Positions 14,109 through 22,250 of a stretch of 22,608 bases of DNA are shown in pieces (position 1 is the first letter of the stretch; every line of letters begins with the position of its first letter). Both the position numbers and the translations under genes were made by a program. Source of the DNA: a bacterium (GTDB lineage: Bacteria; RBG-13-66-14). The stretch covers positions 1 through 22,608 of the forward strand of contig DATKYS010000021.1 of NCBI GenBank assembly GCA_035528375.1, given 5' to 3'. Under the pieces are notes generated by a model. It had not been told where the DNA came from, made no database searches, and saw only the letters and a program-made list of their open reading frames with translations.

Positions 14109-15848
14109 TTGCGTTACGAGGAACTGCGGGAGAAGCTGGATCAGGTTCTGACCGACGCGGGTCCGCTGCGGCGGACGGTGCTGGAGACGCTGGGCCGTCT
14201 GCGCCGCCGGATCGAGGACTACCGGCAGTCCGCGGCCCGGTTGAGGACGCTTCTGCGGGCCAGCGCACAGCTACAGACCACCGAGGACCTCTCCGCCCGG
14301 CTGCACCTCATCTGTCAGGTGATCATAGACATCCGCACCTACCGCCGGGCGGTGATCACCCTGTTGGACGACGAGTTGTGCGTGCTGGGCTACGGCCACG
14401 CCGGACTCATCGGGGACGAGGCCCTGGCGCTGGAAAACACGAAGCCGCTCTCCCCAGGGGAGCGGCGAAAAATTTTCGACGAGCGGTTCCGCATCGGGGC
14501 GTCCTACTTCATCCCCTTCCCGGAGTCGGAGAGGCTGTTCGGGCGCGACGTCGGCATCGCGGGCAGCCTCCCCGAGGGGGAGTACGTAAACTGGCACCCC
14601 AGGGACCTCCTCTTCGTCCCGCTGCGTGGACCCCGGGGGCGGCTGGTCGGCACACTCTCGGTGGACGATCCCTTCGACGGCCGGCGCCCCACCCGGGACT
14701 CCCTCAAGGTCCTGGAGCTCTTCGCCAACATGGCCGCCGGGCTCATCGCCGCCGACCGGCTCCAGACGGAACTGGCCTCCGCCAGCCGCTACCTGCAGAA
14801 CCTCATCGGGAACTCCGCCGACATCATCGTCGCCACCGATTCCCACGGCCGCCTCGTCCTCTTCAACCACGCCGCCGAGGAGATTCTGGGCTACACGACC
14901 GCGGAGATTTTCGGGCGCCACGCCGGCGAGCTCTACGCCAAGGCGAAGGACCGCGACCACATCACGCGCGTCCTGCGCGAACAGGGCTCCATCGCCGACT
15001 TCCAGACCAACGCCCGGGCCAAGTCCGGCGAGGAGATTCCCATCCTCCTCTCCGCCAACGTCCTCTACGACTCCGACGGCCGGTTCATCGGCACCGTGGG
15101 GATTTCCAAGGACCTGCGCGAGTACCTCCTGTTGGAGGCCCGGCTCATCGTCGCCGAGAAGCAGAAGACCCTGGCCGAGGCCGCCGTCGGCGTGGCCCAC
15201 GAGGTGAACAACCCCCTGGAGAGCATCATCTCCGCCTGCTCCCTGGCCGAGCGGTCCCTTTCGTCCAAGAAACCGGACCTGGGGCTGTTGCGGGAGAAGC
15301 TCGCCATCGCGCTCCGGGAGGCCCGGCGCATCAGCGGCATCACCGCCCGCTTCACCGAGCTGGCCCACGGCACCGGCTACCGCGTCACCGAGGTGGACGG
15401 CGAGGTCGCCATGGTGGACTTCACCGGCGACGTGGAGAAGGCCTACGCCGCGGGGGATGTCTGCGTCCTCCCCCGGCGCTACCGCGTCCTGATCGCCGAC
15501 GACGAGCCCACCATCCGCTTGCTCCTGGCCGAGTACCTCACCAAGGAGGGCTTCGCCGTGGAGACCGCCGTGGACGGCGAGGAGGTGGTGCGCAAGGCCA
15601 CCCAGGGACCGCCCTGGGACGTGGTCGTCACCGACATCATGATGCCCAAGAAGACCGGCTACGAGGTTTACTCGGAGATAAAGGATCGCTGCCCCGGGAC
15701 CGAGGTGATTCTGATGACCGGCTTCGGCTACGACCCGACCCATTCGCTGTTGAAGGCGCGCGGTGACGGGCTCAAGACCGTCCTCTTCAAGCCCTTCGAG
15801 CCGAGGGTGGTCCGGGACAAGATTCTGGAGGTTTTAAAGGGCAGGTGA
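14109..15848 (+). CDS. GAF-PAS-HisKA-REC signalling protein lacking the ATPase domain
   Basis: The 579-aa product has, in order: a coiled N-terminus (1-55), a GAF-type sensor domain (~56-215, ending V-G-T-L-S-V-D-D), a PAS domain (~225-335, N-S-A-D-I-I-V-A-T-D through G-T-V-G-I-S-K-D), a HisKA-like dimerisation helix pair with H-box AVGVAHEVNNPLESI (359-373, His364), and a receiver domain (~457-577) with acidic pair Asp464-Asp465, phospho-acceptor Asp509, Thr537 and Lys561. Between about 420 and 456 there is no room for a HATPase_c domain and no N, G1 or G2 box, so it cannot phosphorylate itself in the usual way. It probably acts as a phosphorelay or dimerisation partner in the cytoplasm. No ATG fits; TTG at 14109 has GGGAG five bases upstream and a promoter at 14037-14065. 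The frame continues upstream antiphase through nfo, which is not coding. Confidence 0.85.
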   Translation: MRYEELREKLDQVLTDAGPLRRTVLETLGRLRRRIEDYRQSAARLRTLLRASAQLQTTEDLSARLHLICQVIIDIRTYRRAVITLLDDELCVLGYGHAGLIGDEALALENTKPLSPGERRKIFDERFRIGASYFIPFPESERLFGRDVGIAGSLPEGEYVNWHPRDLLFVPLRGPRGRLVGTLSVDDPFDGRRPTRDSLKVLELFANMAAGLIAADRLQTELASASRYLQNLIGNSADIIVATDSHGRLVLFNHAAEEILGYTTAEIFGRHAGELYAKAKDRDHITRVLREQGSIADFQTNARAKSGEEIPILLSANVLYDSDGRFIGTVGISKDLREYLLLEARLIVAEKQKTLAEAAVGVAHEVNNPLESIISACSLAERSLSSKKPDLGLLREKLAIALREARRISGITARFTELAHGTGYRVTEVDGEVAMVDFTGDVEKAYAAGDVCVLPRRYRVLIADDEPTIRLLLAEYLTKEGFAVETAVDGEEVVRKATQGPPWDVVVTDIMMPKKTGYEVYSEIKDRCPGTEVILMTGFGYDPTHSLLKARGDGLKTVLFKPFEPRVVRDKILEVLKGR

Positions 15849-15878
15849 CGGTCGGGGTGCGGGTCGAGGCGTGAAAGC

Positions 15879-16040
15879 GGCGGGGATGGGAACCGAGCGA
15901 AGCGAGCTATGCCCCTGGCAAATCCCCGCCCTACGTCACGAACCGCACAACATCGCGTAGGGGCGACCGTCCACGGTCGCCCGTATTTACGGTGTATCGG
16001 CAAAACGGGCGGACCTAAAGGTCCGCCCCTACATCATCGC
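15879..16040. repeat. Repeat block between the signalling gene and the LamG-like lipoprotein
   Basis: The gap contains a nested GGCGGGGAT/AATCCCCGCC hairpin with the inserted segment in opposite orientation (15879-15936, GAGCGAAGCGAGCTATGCC), a GTAGGGGCGACCGT/ACGGTCGCCC element (15957-15983), and a GGGCGGACCT/AGGTCCGCCC hairpin ending CTACATCATCGC (16006-16040). Confidence 0.85.
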
Positions 16041-16074
16041 AGCGTGTGGATCACACGGGCCGGGAGAACGGTGC

Positions 16075-16097
16075 AAAAAGAAGGGTATGGATACCCT
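16075..16097 (-). terminator. Intrinsic terminator of the LamG-like lipoprotein
   Basis: Minus strand: stem AGGGTAT/ATACCCT (16082-16097) followed by a T-rich run TTCTTTTT (16075-16082). It lies about 15 bases after the stop codon at 16112. Confidence 0.8.
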
Positions 16098-16111
16098 CCC
16101 CGGCGGGCCGC

Positions 16112-16813
16112 CTACAGCTCCTCGACCAGGACGTTGTCGAAGGCGATGCCGGGGTTGCGGAAGGCCATCAGCGCGATCCGCCCCTGGTGGCAGAAGCTGT
16201 AGCTATCGCCGCCGTCCCACTCCAGCACCAGGTCGTTCAGGTTGCCGGCGAAGACGCGGACGATGTTGCCCGTGACCTCGATGATGACGCGGAAGGTTTC
16301 CCCGGGGATGTACCCCAAGTTCGGGTTGCGCGCCAGGACGGTGTACTCGCCGCCGCCGCGGTGGTCCAGCCGCCAGAAGGGCCCGCCGTAGGCCCCGTCG
16401 TCGGTGATGAAGACCCGGTAGTACTCCAGCCGCTTGTTCTCGATGACCTTGGTCCGGCAGTACACCGCCAGCCCACCGGTGACCGCCGGGGTGACGTCCA
16501 CGGTGAGGCGGTAATCCCCCCAGTTCTCGTCGCCGGCCAACAGGACCGTCCCCTCCTGGTAGTACACGTCGGGGTCGTTGTAGCCTCCCCAGGTGTCGTT
16601 GGCCTCCACGAGCTCCTCGTCCTGCACGTACCAGAGCCCGCGCGGCGAATCTCCGCGCAGGAGCATGTCGAACTGCGTCCAGCCGTCGGGGAAGCTGCCG
16701 TCGCCGTGGCCGGAGAAGTCGTCGGAGAAGAGCACGCCCTCGGGTTCGGTGCCCGTGTCGCAGGCCACGAGCAAAAGGACGGGCAGCAGCCGGAGTAAAG
16801 AGCTTCTTTTCAT
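16112..16813 (-). CDS. LamG/concanavalin-like lipoprotein
   Basis: The 233-aa product is a predicted lipoprotein: positively charged start (Lys2, Arg3, Arg8), hydrophobic core and L-V-A-C with the lipidated Cys at 18, followed by Asp19. In E. coli Asp at +2 retains lipoproteins in the inner membrane; whether this applies here is unknown. The mature part looks like one beta-sandwich of the LamG/DUF1080 type: F-S-D-D-F-S near 29-34, then W-Y-V-Q-D-E-E-L-V, Y-R-L-T-V-D-V-T-P, R-V-I-I-E-V-T-G-N-I-V-R-V-F-A-G and a final G-I-A-F-D-N-V-L-V, the pattern of exported carbohydrate- or surface-binding domains. No catalytic residues can be named. The ATG at 16813 sits just after GGGGAGGAG; it has its own promoter (16894-16922) and terminator, so it is monocistronic. 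Confidence 0.88.
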   Translation of the reverse strand: MKRSSLLRLLPVLLLVACDTGTEPEGVLFSDDFSGHGDGSFPDGWTQFDMLLRGDSPRGLWYVQDEELVEANDTWGGYNDPDVYYQEGTVLLAGDENWGDYRLTVDVTPAVTGGLAVYCRTKVIENKRLEYYRVFITDDGAYGGPFWRLDHRGGGEYTVLARNPNLGYIPGETFRVIIEVTGNIVRVFAGNLNDLVLEWDGGDSYSFCHQGRIALMAFRNPGIAFDNVLVEEL

Positions 16814-16893
16814 CTCCTCCCCGTTCTCGTCGGGCGGTGCCGGGGGGAACGTTCACCCCTCGCCGGCGTATAAAAGCAACGGCCGTCGCAGAC

Positions 16894-16922
16894 ATTATAG
16901 CTCGGGCGGCGATTTGCGGCAA
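16894..16922 (-). promoter_or_regulatory. Sigma-70-type promoter of the LamG-like lipoprotein
   Basis: Minus strand: TTGCCG (16917-16922), 17-base spacer, TATAAT (16894-16899). The expected start near 16887 gives a leader of about 75 bases. Confidence 0.65.
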
Positions 16923-16951
16923 CCCCGCGTTAGTGTACTTCCGTATACAGA

Positions 16952-16967
16952 TGTGACCGTTGACACA
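16952..16967 (+). promoter_or_regulatory. Possible CRP/FNR-type operator
   Basis: TGTGA-N6-ACACA differs by one base from the TGTGA-N6-TCACA consensus of CRP-family regulators. It lies between the divergent lipoprotein and sigma factor genes and overlaps a TTGACA (16960-16965) without a matching -10. A single site found by eye is weak evidence. Confidence 0.25.
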
Positions 16968-17080
16968 GTGCACAAAACTGCACGATTCGGGGTCGTTCCG
17001 GGGGGCACTTCGCGGTGTTCTTGACCGATACCGCCTGATAATCAACGAGTTGTGGAACTCCCACCCGCCCGGCGACCCGG

Positions 17081-17096
17081 TGGCACGGTAGTTGCT
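17081..17096 (+). promoter_or_regulatory. Sigma-54 (RpoN) promoter of the sigma factor gene
   Basis: TGGCACGGTAGTTGCT (17081-17096) matches the sigma-54 consensus TGGCACG-N4-TTGCW at every defined position, with GG and GC dinucleotides at the correct spacing. Transcription would start near 17106, about 38 bases before the ATG at 17144. Confidence 0.7.
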
Positions 17097-17143
17097 TTAA
17101 TAAACCCAACGGCTTAGAGCCACATTGGGAGGAACCCCGAAGC

Positions 17144-17977
<834 letters not shown>

Positions 17978-17993
17978 GCCTAAAATTTCCTTG

Positions 17994-18019
17994 AAAGGGG
18001 CCCCTCGGGGCCCTTTTTT
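17994..18019 (+). terminator. Intrinsic terminator of the sigma factor gene
   Basis: GGGCCC stem (17998-18003) and GGGCCC (18008-18013) with a CTCG tetraloop, flanked by As and followed by six Ts, about 20 bases after the stop codon. Confidence 0.9.
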
Positions 18020-18050
18020 GGGGTGGAAGGTTTGAATCGCGCGTCAAGCT

Positions 18051-18382
18051 CGTAGAGGCCGACCGACGGCGCGCCGTTTAGGTCGCCCGCGGGCGGGTTT
18101 AGACACCCGCCCATACGTCATCGCAGGCACAGACTAGGGTGAGGGTCGCCGCCTGTCCCCTCCCCCCTCTGGGGGGAAGCGCGCTTACGGGCTAGGGAGG
18201 GGGGTGGGGTGGTACGAGGCGAAAGCGGCGGGGTTAGGAAACCCCGCCCTACATTTCGGCGCAATAGGGTTGATGATTAAACGGGCGGGTGTGGACACCC
18301 GCCCCTACATCCATTCACGGCGATAACCCGTAGGGGCGACCGTCCACGGTCGCCCGCGGCGGGGAAAGGATTCCCCGCCCTA
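18051..18382. repeat. Repeat block between the sigma factor and PQQ lipoprotein genes
   Basis: Elements in order: a double hairpin with GGCGCGCC and GGGCGGGT/ACCCGCCC arms ending ATACGTCATCGCA (18051-18125), a CCCTC/GGGGGAAG-type stretch (about 18159-18206), GCGGGGTT/AACCCCGC ending CCTACATTT (18226-18252), GGGCGGGTGT/ACACCCGCCC (18282-18309), and GTAGGGGCGACCGT/ACGGTCGCCC directly joined to GCGGGGAA/TTCCCCGC (18329-18382). The last element supplies the stop codon of the next gene. No gene lies in this gap. Confidence 0.85.
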
Positions 18383-19528
18383 CTCGTCGGGGTCGGCACG
18401 CAGGCAGTACACGTGCCCCGCGAAATCGCCGATGTACACGAAGCCGTCGGCCACGGCGGGGACGCCGTCCTCCACTATCCCCGGCACGCTCTGCTCCCAG
18501 ATCACCGACGCGTCGGCCAGCGTCAGGCAGGTCACCGTGTTCCCCTCACCGAAGAAGACGTTTCCATCGTCAATCGCCACGCCGGAAATCTCCGCCCCGT
18601 CGTAGGTCCGGACCCACACCTCGGCCCCCGAGGCCGCGTCCAGGCAGTAAACCGTGTCGTCCGCGGCGAAGACCACGTAGGTCCCGTCGCTCACGGGCTC
18701 CGTGGGGAAGTTCGCCCCCGAGGCATACTCCCAGGCCACGGCGCCGTCCTCGGCGTTCCGGGCGGCCAGGACGCCGTAGCCGTCGGCGGTGTAAACGAAG
18801 TCGCCGTGCTCTTCCGGTCTGCGGTGGATGTAGTTCGTCGCCGGCGATTGCCAGACGACCGAGCCGTCAACGGCGTCCAGGCAGGTGACGAAGTTCCCCC
18901 CGTTGAACTCGGCCAGGTAGATGTACCGGCTCCCGGCGGTGCTGGTCATGAACGCGCCGGAATGGTAGCGCCAGACCACCGAGCCGTCGGCGCTGCGGAG
19001 GCAGTAGAGGTCGTCGGTGTCGGAGGGGGCGTAGTGGCCGTCGGCGACGACGTTGCCGAGCCAGTTGGGGCCGGTGGTCAGGACGCCCGAGAGGTTTTTG
19101 TGCCACTCCTCGGTCCCATCGGCGGCGTCCAGGGCGAAGAGGGTCTTCGAGGACTCCCGGCCGTCGTCGGTGTGGCTGTTGAAGAAAACCAGCACATCCT
19201 CGCCCGGGTCGTACTCCACGGAGGCTCTCTCCAAAATGGGGCCGTCGGCGGTGAAGCGCCAGACCTCCGCGCCGTCCTCGGCGGCGAGACAGTAGAGGTT
19301 GCCGTCCCGACTGCCCACGAAGACGCTCCCCTCGTACACCACCGGCCGGGCGACCACGGACCCGCCGGTGGCATAGGTCCAGACCAGGCGCGGGTTGTCT
19401 CCGTCCCCGTCTCCGTCACCATCGCCATCTCCGTCACCGTCCCCGTCGGCGGGGGTTGTGCAGAAGAGGAGGCCGAAACAGAGCATCAGGGCTGAAACGA
19501 GCAGGAAGATGACCGCCGTCGGGCGCAT
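18380..19528 (-). CDS. PQQ-like beta-propeller lipoprotein with Asp-Gly linker
   Basis: From the ATG at 19528 the product is 382 aa. A hydrophobic signal (residues 5-22) ends at L-L-F-C with Cys23 as the likely lipidation site. A linker follows of eight Asp-Gly pairs plus one Asp (28-44). The rest is a PQQ-like/BamB-type propeller: repeated blades with Y-C-L-A-A-E-D-G-A-E-V-W, Y-C-L-R-S-A-D-G-S-V-V-W, T-C-L-D-A-V-D-G-S-V-V-W and Y-C-L-D-A-A-S-G-A-E-V-W. Such proteins often serve as scaffolds or sensors; cofactor binding is not implied. An in-frame TTG at 19537 is an alternative start; neither start has a clear ribosome binding site. The stop TAG lies in a repeat element. It is divergent from a related gene at 19913. 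Confidence 0.87.
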   Translation of the reverse strand: MRPTAVIFLLVSALMLCFGLLFCTTPADGDGDGDGDGDGDGDGDNPRLVWTYATGGSVVARPVVYEGSVFVGSRDGNLYCLAAEDGAEVWRFTADGPILERASVEYDPGEDVLVFFNSHTDDGRESSKTLFALDAADGTEEWHKNLSGVLTTGPNWLGNVVADGHYAPSDTDDLYCLRSADGSVVWRYHSGAFMTSTAGSRYIYLAEFNGGNFVTCLDAVDGSVVWQSPATNYIHRRPEEHGDFVYTADGYGVLAARNAEDGAVAWEYASGANFPTEPVSDGTYVVFAADDTVYCLDAASGAEVWVRTYDGAEISGVAIDDGNVFFGEGNTVTCLTLADASVIWEQSVPGIVEDGVPAVADGFVYIGDFAGHVYCLRADPDE

Positions 19529-19562
19529 CAGAACCAACTTTCATTTTGAGGGCGCGAGTCCG

Positions 19563-19592
19563 AGTTAAGCACCCGGGGTCGCGGTTTGTCAA
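19563..19592 (-). promoter_or_regulatory. Candidate promoter of the minus-strand PQQ lipoprotein
   Basis: Minus strand: a perfect TTGACA (19587-19592) and, 18 bases on, TTAACT (19563-19568) preceded by TGC. The -35 is strong and the -10 is poor. Confidence 0.45.
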
Positions 19593-19649
19593 GCCGGGGC
19601 GGCGTCCGGCCGGCGTCCGACCAGCGCCCCCGGCCTGCGACCTGTCCCC

Positions 19650-19742
19650 TGCGATGATGTAGGGCGGTCCCTCCGCGGGCCGCCGTTTCCGTAATATACC
19701 CCGACCCTCACCCCAACCCTCTCCCTGAGAGGGAGAGGGAGC
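19650..19742. repeat. Two short repeat elements between the divergent PQQ genes
   Basis: GCGATGATGTAGGGCGG with a GGCGG/CCGCC hairpin (about 19650-19688) is followed by CCCTCACCCC/CTCTCCCT/AGGGAGAGGGAG (about 19708-19742). The rest of the gap 19529-19912 holds promoters for both genes and, from about 19800 to 19915, an AT-rich leader. Confidence 0.75.
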
Positions 19743-19814
19743 CGCGGCCGCCTTCAAACCTGCTCCGGGCTTTACTGACCACCCACACACCCGTGGGCGC
19801 TTTAATATATTTTA

Positions 19815-19842
19815 TTGAACTCAACACCGGGGGGTGTATAAT
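19815..19842 (+). promoter_or_regulatory. Strong sigma-70-type promoter of the amber-split PQQ gene
   Basis: TTGAAC (19815-19820), 16-base spacer, TATAAT (19837-19842). The expected start near 19849 gives a leader of about 64 bases. A near-consensus promoter shows that the gene was, and may still be, expressed. Confidence 0.65.
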
Positions 19843-19912
19843 GAATATAGATCAGGGAAGTGCCTTTGGTGTAGATGTGTTTTCAGTGCCTGTAGCGCGG
19901 GCGGTGGTCATT

Positions 19913-20992
19913 ATGTATTACCGTAAAACTTTCATCTATGCGGCGCTTGTGGTAATCCTCCTGGCGGGCTGCGACGGCGGCACGGAACCGGACGGCCAGA
20001 CCCCGGACCCCCTCGAGGTCGTCTGGACGTACCAGACCTAGGGGGCGGTCCGCACCACGCCGGTGCGCATCGGGGGCTACATCTTCTTCGGCTCCGACGA
20101 CGGGACGGTGTACTGCCTGGACGAGGACGACGGGAGCCGCGTGTGGGCCTTCCCCACCGGGGGCCCGGTCCGCTCCGACGTGGAGAACTTCCTCGTCAGT
20201 TACATCTACTTCGGCTCCGACTCCGGGCGCGTGTTCTGCGTGGACACCTGGACCGGCGTGGCGAGGTGGTCCTACGACGCGGGCGACCCGGTGCGGACGA
20301 CGCCCTACTTCAGCAGCGCCTCCCTGCTCTACTTCGCCGACACCGCCGGGGACGTCTTCTGCATCACGACGGGCGACGGCGACGTGGTGTGGACGGCCCA
20401 GGTCCCCGCCGGGGTGGAGTCCGACCCCTACGTGGACGCCGAGCGGGTCTACTTCGGCTGCGACGACGGGTACGTGTACGCCCTGGACGCGGACACCGGC
20501 GCGGACGTCTGGAGCTATGCCACCGGCGGGTCTGTGACCGCCCCGATGCTCAAGCTCATGGAGCAGATAATCGTCGGCTCCCAGGACGGTTTCCTCTACT
20601 CCCTCGATCCCGAGGACGGCGCGCTGAACTGGCGCTACGACGCGGGCTCGGCCATCCGGGGCGCGGCGTGCCCGAGGTACGGGGCGGACGCGGTCTTCGT
20701 CGGCACGGACGACGGCCTCGTGGTGTGCGTGGACCTGGACGGCACCCTTTTGTCGGAGTTCGACTCCGGGGCGGCGGTCACCGGCGCGCCCGACGGCTAC
20801 GGCCCGGTCTATGCCGTCGTCTTCGGCAACCACGACGGCCGGCTGTTCCAGGTGGACGACGGGGAGGAGGACTGGCGGATGGACGTGAGCGATTCCCCGA
20901 TTCAGGCATCCCCCGCGAATTACGGCGACATGATCTTCGTCGGCGCGGACGACGGGGTCATGTACCGCCTGGACCCCATCGAGGAGGAGTAG
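19913..20992 (+). pseudogene. PQQ-like lipoprotein gene split by an in-frame TAG
   Basis: From ATG 19913 the frame encodes a lipoprotein signal (MYYRKTFIYAALVVILLAGC, Cys20, Asp21) and the first propeller strand V-V-W-T-Y-Q-T, then meets TAG at 20039-20041. The same frame continues immediately with G-A-V-R-T-T-P-V-R-I-G-G-Y-I-F-F-G-S-D-D and runs uninterrupted to TAG at 20990-20992, giving 359 codons. Inside the same protein the blade junction reads T-G-G-P-V-R, A-G-D-P-V-R or T-G-G-S-V-T, so the stop occupies the position of a normal Gly. At least seven propeller blades (F-G-S-D-D-G-T-V-Y-C-L-D type) are intact. It may be a recent nonsense mutation, a sequencing error, natural amber readthrough, or a restart at an internal GTG (20063) that would lack the signal peptide. 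TAG serves as a normal stop elsewhere here. Confidence 0.7.
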
Positions 20993-21017
20993 GAATACGG
21001 CCCGTGACAGGCGCGGT

Positions 21018-21133
21018 GCGATGGCGTAGGGGCGGGTGTCCACACCCGCCCGCGGGCGACCGTGGACGGTCGCCCCTACGGGGTATTACGCTGCTCGAAA
21101 TGTAGGGCGGGGACTTTAGTCCCCGCCGTTTTT
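21018..21133. repeat. Hairpin repeats downstream of the split PQQ gene
   Basis: A double element GCGATGGCGTAGGGGCG with GGGTGT/ACACCC arms joined to GGGCGACCGT/ACGGTCGCCC (21018-21080) is followed by GTAGGGCGGGGACT/AGTCCCCGCC with a T tail (21101-21133). Confidence 0.85.
21107..21133 (+). terminator. Intrinsic terminator made from a repeat hairpin
   Basis: GGCGGGGACT/AGTCCCCGCC stem with a TT loop, then G and five Ts. It is the same sequence as the terminator at 1854-1882 on the other strand and lies between the split PQQ gene and the selD promoter. Confidence 0.8.
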
Positions 21134-21140
21134 ACTCCGG

Positions 21141-21169
21141 TTGACTGTCGGGGCCGGATTTCATATTCT
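21141..21169 (+). promoter_or_regulatory. Promoter of selD
   Basis: TTGACT (21141-21146), 17-base spacer, TATTCT (21164-21169). The start near 21176 leaves a very short leader that includes GAGGAGGT. Confidence 0.65.
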
Positions 21170-21191
21170 TGCACGGACCGTGAGGAGGTCA

Positions 21192-22250
21192 ATGCCCGAC
21201 GACCGTGATCAGCGCAAAGAGCTCAAGCGGCTGACGGCGAGCGTCCGCTGCTCGGGGTGAGCGGGTAAGCTGGGCCCCGCGGCCCTGCGGCAGGTGCTGG
21301 ACGCCCTGCCCCCCGTCAGCGACAGGCGGCTGCTCTCGCCCATCCACCACGCCGACGACGCCGGCGCGGTGCGGCTTGGCGACGGCCGGGTGCTCCTGGC
21401 CACCACGGATTTCTTCACTCCGGTGGTGGACGACCCGGCGGACTACGGCCGCATCGCCGCCGCCAACGCCCTCTCCGACATCTACGCCATGGGCGCCGAG
21501 CCCATGGGGGCGCTCAATATCGCCTGCTACCCCGACCGGGACTTCCCGCTGGAGTATCTGATCGAGGTGCTCCAGGGCGGGCAGGAGAAGATGAACGAGG
21601 CCGGGGCCTTGCTCCTGGGCGGCCATACGGTTACCGACGTGGAGTTCAAGTACGGCCTGGCGGTGTTCGCCATCTGCCGCGAGGAGGAGCTCTGGCAGAA
21701 CACGGGCGCGGAGCCGGGCGACTTTATCGCGCTCACCAAGCCCCTGGGGTCGGGGATTCTGGCCACGGCGCAGAAGGCGGACGACCTCTCCCCCGAGGGC
21801 CTCGCGCGGCTGGTAGCCGTCGCCTCCCGGCTGAACCGCTACTCGGCGGAAATCATGCGGCAGTTCGGGCCCCGCGCCGTCACCGACGTCACCGGCTTCG
21901 GCCTGACGGGCCACGCCCTCGAGGTGGCCCGGAATTCCCAGGTCCGGCTGGAAATCTCCCTCGACGCCCTGCCCCTCATCTCCCCCGAGGTACTGGTCGC
22001 CATGGACGAGCGGCTCAAGCCCGGCGGGCTCTTCAAGAACCTGGAGGCCTACGCCGACGAGGTGACGGTCCGGGAGGGGGCGCCCGAGCGGCTGGTGCAC
22101 CTGGCCCACGACCCCCAGACCTCGGGCGGGCTCCTGTTCTTCGACGCCGCGCCCAAGTGGCCGGACTACGAGCGGGCCTTCGCCGCCGCCGGCGAGACAC
22201 TCTGGCGCATCGGAGAGGTCACCCGCGGAAGGGGGATGTACCTGAAGTAA
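21192..22250 (+). CDS. selD: Selenophosphate synthetase, selenocysteine-containing
   Basis: SelD makes selenophosphate from selenide and ATP, the selenium donor for selenocysteine and selenouridine. The true gene starts at ATG 21192 (GAGGAGGT five bases upstream) and reads through an in-frame TGA at 21258-21260, so the protein is 352 aa with Sec23. The context R-C-S-G-U-A-G-K aligns with E. coli G-A-G-C17-G-C19-K20: Sec23 replaces Cys17 and Lys26 matches Lys20. Downstream family motifs are present: D-D-A-G-A-V (55-60), T-T-D-F-F-T-P-V-V-D (71-80), I-A-A-A-N-A-L-S-D-I-Y-A-M-G (88-101), L-L-G-G-H-T (141-146), T-D-V-T-G-F-G-L-T-G-H (231-241) and D-P-Q-T-S-G-G-L-L (307-315). A start after the TGA would remove the catalytic residues. 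It implies that selA, selB and selC exist elsewhere in the genome. Confidence 0.93.
21280..21299 (+). promoter_or_regulatory. Candidate bacterial SECIS hairpin in selD
   Basis: Starting 19 bases after the TGA, an RNA stem pairs 21280-21283 with 21296-21299 and 21284-21287 with 21291-21294, leaving one bulged U (21295) and a three-base CGG apical loop about 27 bases from the TGA. A G in the first loop positions and a bulged U are features of bacterial SECIS elements. An overlapping alternative hairpin (21269-21288, loop CCGC) competes. Confidence 0.45.
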
